24,141 bases of DNA, taken from assembly GCA_946482545.1 (NCBI GenBank), contig CAMLRX010000078.1:1-24141 (forward strand), given 5' to 3'. How positions within the stretch are numbered: the stretch's first letter is position 1; the number at the start of each line of letters is the position of its first letter. A program made the position numbers and the translations under genes. Under the pieces are notes generated by a model. That model saw only the letters and a program-made list of their open reading frames with translations, was not told the DNA's origin and searched no databases. Positions 18,811-24,141 of this stretch are shown piece by piece. This stretch comes from an uncultured Flavihumibacter sp. GTDB taxonomy: Bacteria > Bacteroidota > Bacteroidia > Chitinophagales > Chitinophagaceae.

Positions 18811-20388
18811 ATGAAGGAAGAAAAGCACATCATCGGATTCGAATTGTCAGCGGAGGGAAAAGAGACCTTTCAATCGTACAACCCCGCTACAGATCAGCAC
18901 AACGGGTACTTGTTTTACAAAGCAACGGAACAGGAAGTGGACCGCGCTGCTCAAAAAGCTGCGGCCGCCTTCCCAGGTTACAGCAAGTTACCCGGAACCA
19001 TGAAAGCGCTCTTCCTTGAAACGATCGCGGCAGAAATCATGTTGGCCGGAGAAGAATTGATCGCTGTCTGCTCTAAGGAAACCGGTCTTCCAAAAGCGCG
19101 CATCGAAAATGAAAGAGGCAGAACGGTGAACCAGTTGAAAATGTTCGCCGATCTTTTGAAAGAAGGATCATGGGTAGATGCCCGCATAGAAACTGCACTC
19201 CCCGAACGTACGCCCTTACCTAAACCTGACCTGCGTTACATGCAGGTGGCGCTGGGTCCGGTGGTGGTATTCGGCGCCAGTAATTTCCCGCTCGCGTTTT
19301 CCGTAGCGGGTGGCGACACTGCATCTGCTTTGGCGGCAGGATGTCCTGTGATCGTAAAGGCACACAGCGCACACCCTGCCACCTCCGCCATTGTGGGTCG
19401 TGCCATTGTGGAAGCGGCCCGGAAAATGAATATGCCCGACGGTGTATTCTCCCTGCTTTTTGGAGATGGCACCACCACCGGCATTCAACTGGTAAAACAC
19501 CCGGAGGTAAAAGCGGTGGGCTTCACCGGCTCCTACAAAGGCGGAAAAGCTTTGTATGATGCAGCGGTTGCCAGGCCGGAACCGATTCCAGTTTATGCGG
19601 AAATGGGCAGCACCAACCCCGTTTTCATTCTACCTGAAATCATGGCAACCAAAGGCGCTGAAATAGCAGCGGCTTATGCAGGTTCCGTTACACTCGGCGT
19701 TGGACAGTTCTGCACCAATCCCGGCTTGTTGTTCTACCAACCCGGGAAAGACGGCCAGTTTAAACCACAATTGAAAGCAGCTTTTTCTAAAACGGCTGGC
19801 GGCGTAATGCTGGCTCCTGGCATAGCCAAATCATACCACGAAGGTTTGGAAAAGAACCGTAAGGCCGCGGGTGTGGAAGAACTCGCCACTGGCAATAATC
19901 CGTCCGAAGGAAAGAATAACGGCACACCGGCTTTATTGGCAACATCTGCCGCCACGTTCCGATCCAATCCATCTTTGAGCCATGAAGTTTTTGGTCCCGC
20001 AAGTATGGTAGTGGCTGTAACGTCAAAGGAAGAACTTTTGCAGATAGCAAGCGATCTTTCAGGACATCTTACGGCAACGGTGCATGGTATGGAACGGGAA
20101 CTGGAGGAATACCGTGAATTGATTCATATTTTAGAAAGAAAAGTGGGCAGGATCGTCATCAATGGTTTCCCCACGGGCGTGGAGGTTTGCAGCGCCATGG
20201 TACATGGCGGCCCCTTTCCTTCTACTACCGACAGCAAAACCACTTCGGTGGGCACAGCGGCGATATACCGGTTTACGCGCCCCGTATGTTACCAGAATAT
20301 GCCCGATGTTTTACTGCCCGATGAACTGAAACAAAACAACCCGCTCGCTATCCTTCGACTGGTCAACGGAGTACAAAAGCGCATATAA
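18811..20388 (+). CDS. 2,5-dioxopentanoate (alpha-ketoglutarate semialdehyde) dehydrogenase
   Basis: NAD(P)-dependent aldehyde dehydrogenase predicted to oxidise 2,5-dioxopentanoate to 2-oxoglutarate, the last step of the non-phosphorylating pentose route. From the ATG at 18811 it has 525 residues. Catalytic Cys301 is in GVGQFCTNPG, Glu264 in AEMGSTNP, Asn158 in FGASNFP and the cofactor-binding Lys183 in IVKAHSAHP. GFTGS is at 237-241. The KAHSAHP and AEMGSTNPVFILP forms are characteristic of this dehydrogenase group rather than of betaine or succinate-semialdehyde dehydrogenases. A GTG at 18775 is in frame, but the 12 extra residues add nothing recognisable, so I prefer the ATG. There is no export signal, so it is cytoplasmic. 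It follows SusD and precedes the pentonate dehydratase by 27 bases. Confidence 0.92.
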   Translation: MKEEKHIIGFELSAEGKETFQSYNPATDQHNGYLFYKATEQEVDRAAQKAAAAFPGYSKLPGTMKALFLETIAAEIMLAGEELIAVCSKETGLPKARIENERGRTVNQLKMFADLLKEGSWVDARIETALPERTPLPKPDLRYMQVALGPVVVFGASNFPLAFSVAGGDTASALAAGCPVIVKAHSAHPATSAIVGRAIVEAARKMNMPDGVFSLLFGDGTTTGIQLVKHPEVKAVGFTGSYKGGKALYDAAVARPEPIPVYAEMGSTNPVFILPEIMATKGAEIAAAYAGSVTLGVGQFCTNPGLLFYQPGKDGQFKPQLKAAFSKTAGGVMLAPGIAKSYHEGLEKNRKAAGVEELATGNNPSEGKNNGTPALLATSAATFRSNPSLSHEVFGPASMVVAVTSKEELLQIASDLSGHLTATVHGMERELEEYRELIHILERKVGRIVINGFPTGVEVCSAMVHGGPFPSTTDSKTTSVGTAAIYRFTRPVCYQNMPDVLLPDELKQNNPLAILRLVNGVQKRI

Positions 20389-20415
20389 CAGTCACACCTT
20401 TCAAATCAGAAGACG

Positions 20416-22134
20416 ATGATCAAGAATTTAAGAAGCCGGCATTGGTTTGGCCGCAAGGACAAAGACGGGATCATTTACCGTAGCTGGATGAAGAACCAGG
20501 GCATGCCCACCGACATGTTCGACGGGCGACCCGTTATTGGCATCTGCAATACATTCAGTGAACTCACCCCATGCAACGCCCATTTCAGGGAACACGCAGA
20601 AGCCGTAAAAAGAGGCGTACTGGAAGCAGGCGGTTTCCCCCTGGAGTTTCCTATTATGAGCCTGGGCGAAACACTGATGAAACCCACCGCCATGCTTTTC
20701 AGGAACCTCGCCAGTATGGACGCGGAAGAGTCCATTCGCGCCAACCCGCTGGACGGTGTTGTATTGCTCACAGGCTGTGATAAAACCACACCTTCCACAG
20801 TAATGGGCGCGGCCAGCGTAGGACTTCCCACCATCGTAGTGCCCGGAGGCCCCATGCTGAACGGCCGCTACAAAGGTCAACTCATCGGCAGTGGCACCCA
20901 TGTCTGGAAGTTTGATGAAGACATGAAAACCGGTAAAATCAGCCAGGAAGAATGCGAACTGGCCGAAAGCTGCATGAGCCGCAGCATAGGCCATTGCATG
21001 ACCATGGGCACCGCATCCACCATGGCCTGTATGGTGGAAGCTTTAGGGCTCACACTCAGCGGTGCGGCAGCCATCCCCGCAGCGGATTCCAGGAAAAAAG
21101 TGATGGCCCAACTCAGCGGAAGACGCATCGTGGATATGGTACGGGAAGACCTCACCATCGATAAGATCCTTACCAGGGAAGCCTTTGAGAACGCTATAAA
21201 GGTGAACGCGGCTGTGGGTGGTTCTTCCAACTTCATCATCCACCTGCTGGCCATCGCCGGAAGAATTGGCGTAGACCTTGACCTGGAAGATTTCGACACC
21301 ATCGGCAGTAAGATACCGCTGCTCCTGAACCTGATGCCCTCCGGCAAATACCTGATGGAAGACTTCTTCTACGCCGGTGGCCTGCCCGTTATCCTCAACG
21401 AACTGAAAGAGACCCTGCATAAAAACGTGATCACGGTTACCGGAAAGAACCACCACGACAACATCAAAGGCACCACAGATTGTTACAACAACGATGTGAT
21501 CTTTCCCTACGGTGAACCACTTATTCCCGAAGGCGGCTGCGTGATCGTAAAAGGCAACCTGGCGGAGAATGGCGCGGTCATTAAACCATCCGCAGCCACA
21601 CCGGCCCTGATGCAACACACTGGCCGGGCCGTAGTATTTGAAAGCATTGAAGACTATAATGCAAGGATTGATGACCCTGAACTTGATATTGATGAAACCT
21701 GTGTAATGGTGCTGAAATATGTAGGCCCGGTAGGCTACCCGGGCATGCCGGAAGTAGGCAATATGGCCCTTCCCAAAAAAGTACTGATGAAAGGCATTAC
21801 CGATATGGTCCGCATCAGTGATGGGAGAATGAGCGGCACCGCTTACGGAACCGCTGTACTGCACGTTTCACCCGAAAGCGCTATTGGCGGAAACCTGGCA
21901 CTGGTACTGAACGGTGATATGATTGAACTGGATGTGGCGAAAAGAAAACTCCAACTCCATGTAAGTGATGAGGAACTGGCCAAAAGAAGGGCCGCATGGA
22001 TAAAACCACAACCTGCCGCCACCAGAGGGTATGTGAGCCTGTATGTGCAACATGTAATGGGCGCGGACAAAGGCGCCGACCTCGATTTCCTGAAAGGAAG
22101 CAGCGGCAGCGAAGTGACACGTGATTCGCATTGA
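20416..22134 (+). CDS. IlvD/Edd family pentonate dehydratase (L-arabinonate dehydratase-like)
   Basis: 572-residue Fe-S dehydratase predicted to convert a pentonate to 2-keto-3-deoxypentonate. Cluster-ligand candidates are Cys53 (LTPCNAHF), Cys121 (LTGCDKTTPS) and Cys194 (IGHCMTMGTAST). Each is six less than the Cys59/127/200 I recall for the Rhizobium L-arabinonate dehydratase, so spacing is conserved. Asp122-Lys123 supply the Mg site and the usually carbamylated Lys. RISDGRMSGTAYG near 466-478 holds the catalytic Ser. The opening RSRHWFGRKDKDGIIYRSWMK is typical of the sugar-acid branch, not of branched-chain amino-acid IlvD. The chemistry could serve L-arabinonate, D-xylonate or D-fuconate. 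No signal peptide, so it is cytoplasmic. Its operon mates provide the steps before and after. Confidence 0.92.
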   Translation: MIKNLRSRHWFGRKDKDGIIYRSWMKNQGMPTDMFDGRPVIGICNTFSELTPCNAHFREHAEAVKRGVLEAGGFPLEFPIMSLGETLMKPTAMLFRNLASMDAEESIRANPLDGVVLLTGCDKTTPSTVMGAASVGLPTIVVPGGPMLNGRYKGQLIGSGTHVWKFDEDMKTGKISQEECELAESCMSRSIGHCMTMGTASTMACMVEALGLTLSGAAAIPAADSRKKVMAQLSGRRIVDMVREDLTIDKILTREAFENAIKVNAAVGGSSNFIIHLLAIAGRIGVDLDLEDFDTIGSKIPLLLNLMPSGKYLMEDFFYAGGLPVILNELKETLHKNVITVTGKNHHDNIKGTTDCYNNDVIFPYGEPLIPEGGCVIVKGNLAENGAVIKPSAATPALMQHTGRAVVFESIEDYNARIDDPELDIDETCVMVLKYVGPVGYPGMPEVGNMALPKKVLMKGITDMVRISDGRMSGTAYGTAVLHVSPESAIGGNLALVLNGDMIELDVAKRKLQLHVSDEELAKRRAAWIKPQPAATRGYVSLYVQHVMGADKGADLDFLKGSSGSEVTRDSH

Positions 22135-22179
22135 TGGGTAAGGAATATGCGGTATATTGATGAACCATAAAACGAAACA

Positions 22180-23193
22180 ATGAATTGCTTCCATTTCACC
22201 CTTCTGCTCACCCTTGTCGGCTTTAGTTACAACACCATGGCTCAGGAAAGAAAAGTTTTCCCTGAAACAGGCGCTATCCTGAGATTCGATAAGGCGCTGG
22301 ATAAAATCATTGACACCAACTCGCGCGCGGAGATAATTGCTGAAGGATTTGACTGGAGCGAAGGACCACTTTGGGTACAACAACACAACATGCTGCTGTT
22401 TAGCGATGTGCCTAAAAACACTGTGTACAAATGGACGGAAGCCAATGGTATGGAAACCTATCTTTCGCCGAGTGGCTATACCGGAAAAATGAAGAGCCAG
22501 TCTAAAGAACCCGGCAGCAATGGACTTGCACTCAATGAAAAAGGTGAACTTGTATTGTGCCAGCACGGCAACCGGCAAATGGCCCGGATGGATGCACCCC
22601 TGAACGCGCCTCAACCTGAATTCACTACACTGGCGGCCACGTATAACGGGAAGAAGTTAAGCAGTCCGAACGATTGCGCTTTCAACAACAAAGGAGAATT
22701 GTTTTTCACCGATCCTCCCTATGGACTTCCATCCCAAAACGACAGGGATCCTTCCAAAGAACTCCCTTTCAACGGCGTATACAAACTTAAAAAAGACGGC
22801 ACCGTAATTCTTCTCACTGATTCCATCACACGCCCCAACGGAATAGCCTTCTTCCCCGGACACAAGAAATTGCTTGTTGCAAACAGCGATCCGGCAAAGC
22901 CGTTCTGGTACATCTACGACGTGAAAGGCGACCAGCTTTCCAACGGGAAAATATTCTTCCACCCCAAAGAAAGGGAACGCAATTGGAAAGGACTCCCCGA
23001 CGGGTTGAAGATCAGTAAACAGGGCATTGTTTTCGCGACAGGCCCCGGTGGCATTTACATCTTCAGCAAAGAAGGGCAAAAACTGGGCATCATCCGGCTG
23101 GAAAACCCGGCCAGCAACTGCGCCCTCTCTACAGACGAAAAAACACTATTCATCACAAACGACATGTATCTGCTGCGCATAAAACTGAAATAA
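22180..23193 (+). CDS. Exported SMP-30/gluconolactonase family sugar lactonase
   Basis: 337-residue six-bladed propeller lactonase, predicted to hydrolyse an aldonolactone to the free acid. A Sec signal peptide ([10 protein letters not shown]... NTMAQE) points to the periplasm. Metal and catalytic positions of the family are recognisable: Glu61 in WSEGPLW, Asn164 in SSPNDCAF, Asn220 in TRPNGIAF and Asp237 in [17 protein letters not shown] is the usual family segment. Substrates of relatives include glucono-, galactono-, xylono- and L-arabinonolactone. It sits between the pentonate dehydratase (45 bases) and the FAH-family gene (10 bases), matching the order of the pentose oxidation pathway. 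Its likely supplier is the Tat-exported Gfo/Idh/MocA enzyme of the first block, which would place lactone formation and opening together outside the inner membrane. Confidence 0.9.
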   Translation: MNCFHFTLLLTLVGFSYNTMAQERKVFPETGAILRFDKALDKIIDTNSRAEIIAEGFDWSEGPLWVQQHNMLLFSDVPKNTVYKWTEANGMETYLSPSGYTGKMKSQSKEPGSNGLALNEKGELVLCQHGNRQMARMDAPLNAPQPEFTTLAATYNGKKLSSPNDCAFNNKGELFFTDPPYGLPSQNDRDPSKELPFNGVYKLKKDGTVILLTDSITRPNGIAFFPGHKKLLVANSDPAKPFWYIYDVKGDQLSNGKIFFHPKERERNWKGLPDGLKISKQGIVFATGPGGIYIFSKEGQKLGIIRLENPASNCALSTDEKTLFITNDMYLLRIKLK

Positions 23194-23203
23194 CGCTTCC
23201 ATC

Positions 23204-24034
23204 ATGAAAATCTACAACACAAGAAAAGGCCTGGTGATTGAGAAGGACAACACATTCTATCTCGCTGAAAATGAACAATGGGACACATTCATCAACGACG
23301 ATAACGCTTTACAACGCGCCATCGCTTTGAGCAATGTACTTCCGGCCACAGATGCATCTATCGTTCAGGATACGCTTGCGCCCATTGGCAGCCAACAGGA
23401 ACTATGGGCCTGCGGCGTAACGTATTACAGAAGTATGGTGGGCAGACAGGAAGAAAGCAAAGCCGCGGGCGGCGCGGATTTCTACGGAAAAGTGTATGAG
23501 GCGGAAAGGCCCGAATGTTTTTTCAAAAGCAATCCGTTCCGCGTATCGGGCAACAACGGTGTGGTGCGCATCCGAAAAGACAGCACCTGGGATGTACCCG
23601 AACCAGAACTCACACTCGTTGTAACCAGTTCAGGAAAGATCCTCGGCTATACCATCGGCAACGACATGAGCAGCCGCAGCATAGAAGGTGAAAACCCACT
23701 CTACCTGCCCCAGGCCAAAACCTATGACGGCTGCGCAGCATTGGGGCCCTGCATATACCTTACCGATGCGCCACTCGATCAACAAACACAAATACACCTT
23801 ACCATACAACGGAACAACGTGGTCGAATTCCAGGGCAGCATCTCCATCAGCCAGATGAAACGCACACCGAAAGAATTGGTATCCTTCATTTTCAGAGAAA
23901 GCAGCTTTCCACATGGTTGCATGATTATGACCGGTACAGGTATCGTTCCCGACCACCCCTTCACCCTGGAGTCCGGAGACCAGATCACCATTGCCATAGA
24001 TGGAATCGGAGCGCTGGTCAACACCGTGCAGTAG
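23204..24034 (+). CDS. Fumarylacetoacetase-family protein, probable 2-keto-3-deoxypentonate (KdaD-type) dehydratase
   Basis: 276 residues, all FAH fold, no signal peptide, so cytoplasmic. In Sulfolobus a FAH-family enzyme (KdaD) dehydrates 2-keto-3-deoxy-D-arabinonate to 2,5-dioxopentanoate. Acidic residues here are Glu104 (RPECFFKS), Glu133 and Glu135 (VPEPEL) and Asp154 (IGNDMSSR), with Lys172 in AKTYDG. Every one is ten below the residues I recall for KdaD (E114, E143, E145, D164, K182), so the active site appears equivalent. The neighbours supply its expected substrate (pentonate dehydratase) and consume its expected product (semialdehyde dehydrogenase). The alternative is hydrolysis of a 2,4-diketo-3-deoxy sugar acid, as in L-fucose or L-rhamnose oxidation, but the dehydrogenase that route needs is not in the window. 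Starts 10 bases after the lactonase. Confidence 0.87.
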   Translation: MKIYNTRKGLVIEKDNTFYLAENEQWDTFINDDNALQRAIALSNVLPATDASIVQDTLAPIGSQQELWACGVTYYRSMVGRQEESKAAGGADFYGKVYEAERPECFFKSNPFRVSGNNGVVRIRKDSTWDVPEPELTLVVTSSGKILGYTIGNDMSSRSIEGENPLYLPQAKTYDGCAALGPCIYLTDAPLDQQTQIHLTIQRNNVVEFQGSISISQMKRTPKELVSFIFRESSFPHGCMIMTGTGIVPDHPFTLESGDQITIAIDGIGALVNTVQ

Positions 24035-24076
24035 CCATACAGAAACTAACGATACAGGGTACACTAAATACATGCC

Positions 24077-24141
24077 ATGGAATTACTTGTCATATTGCTT
24101 GCAGTGGGCATACAACTTTTCCTTACCTATAAAAAAGTAAG
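24077..24141 (+). CDS. Start of a membrane transporter, possibly GntP/gluconate:H+ symporter type (cut by window end)
   Basis: Only 21 codons are visible. The ATG at 24077 opens a frame that stays open to the window end and encodes MELLVILLAVGIQLFLTYKK, a short hydrophobic helix followed by two lysines. This is how GntP-family gluconate/aldonate symporters begin, and such a carrier would suit the sugar-acid operon. It lies 42 bases after the FAH-family gene on the same strand. The family call is a guess from one helix and context. Another ATG at 24072 in a different frame runs into a stop within the window and is not credible. Confidence 0.5.
   Translation, partial: MELLVILLAVGIQLFLTYKKV

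Noticed and set aside
21043..21864. A 273-codon - strand frame opposite the pentonate dehydratase
   Set aside because: It is a shadow of a well-supported gene, with no motif and no plausible start context.
20416..22134. Dihydroxy-acid dehydratase IlvD of branched-chain amino-acid synthesis
   Set aside because: The N terminus, the Cys spacing and the neighbours all fit the sugar-acid branch, and no other ilv or leu gene is nearby.

Overview
The window looks like a Bacteroidota chromosome segment, most plausibly from the Chitinophagaceae or a near relative. The evidence is a SusC/SusD pair, a PA14-bearing GH3, a GH97, many signal peptides ending in A-Q, lack of Shine-Dalgarno sequences, and about half GC. 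Genus and species cannot be read from it. It is densely coding. I found no tRNA, rRNA, CRISPR array, insertion sequence or clear terminator. The only gene-free stretch over 100 bases is 13802-14026.

Layout. (1) Positions 3-7940, + strand: two tandem exported CE1/esterase-D enzymes (the first cut by the window edge), an exported GH3 glycosidase, an exported GH97 glycosidase, and a Tat-exported Gfo/Idh/MocA oxidoreductase. (2) Positions 7963-13801, - strand, convergent with block 1: read in transcription order, an AraC-family regulator, an FGGY kinase with unusual nucleotide-binding motifs, a BASS/SBF anion transporter, a Sec-exported RraA-like aldolase and a Tat-exported enolase-superfamily sugar-acid dehydratase. 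(3) Position 14027 to the end, + strand, divergent from block 2: SusC, SusD, a 2,5-dioxopentanoate (alpha-ketoglutarate semialdehyde) dehydrogenase, an IlvD/Edd pentonate dehydratase, an exported SMP-30 lactonase, a FAH-family 2-keto-3-deoxypentonate dehydratase, and the start of a probable GntP-type aldonate transporter.

How it fits together. SusC/SusD would import oligosaccharides, and the esterases, GH3 and GH97 would trim them, plausibly from a feruloylated or acetylated arabinoxylan-type or arabinogalactan-type polymer. The + strand operon then holds lactonase, pentonate dehydratase, keto-deoxypentonate dehydratase and semialdehyde dehydrogenase. This is the non-phosphorylating (Weimberg-type) route from pentonolactone to 2-oxoglutarate. 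Active-site residue spacing supports each of the key assignments.

The most interesting feature is where the enzymes sit. The candidate sugar oxidoreductase, the lactonase, the second sugar-acid dehydratase and the RraA-like aldolase all carry export signals. The Fe-S dehydratase, the FAH enzyme and the aldehyde dehydrogenase do not. I infer a compartment-split system: sugars oxidised (and perhaps partly cleaved) in the periplasm, acids taken up by GntP-like and/or BASS transporters, and carbon finished in the cytoplasm. The exact sugar (L-arabinose, D-xylose, D-galactose or another) cannot be fixed from sequence alone.
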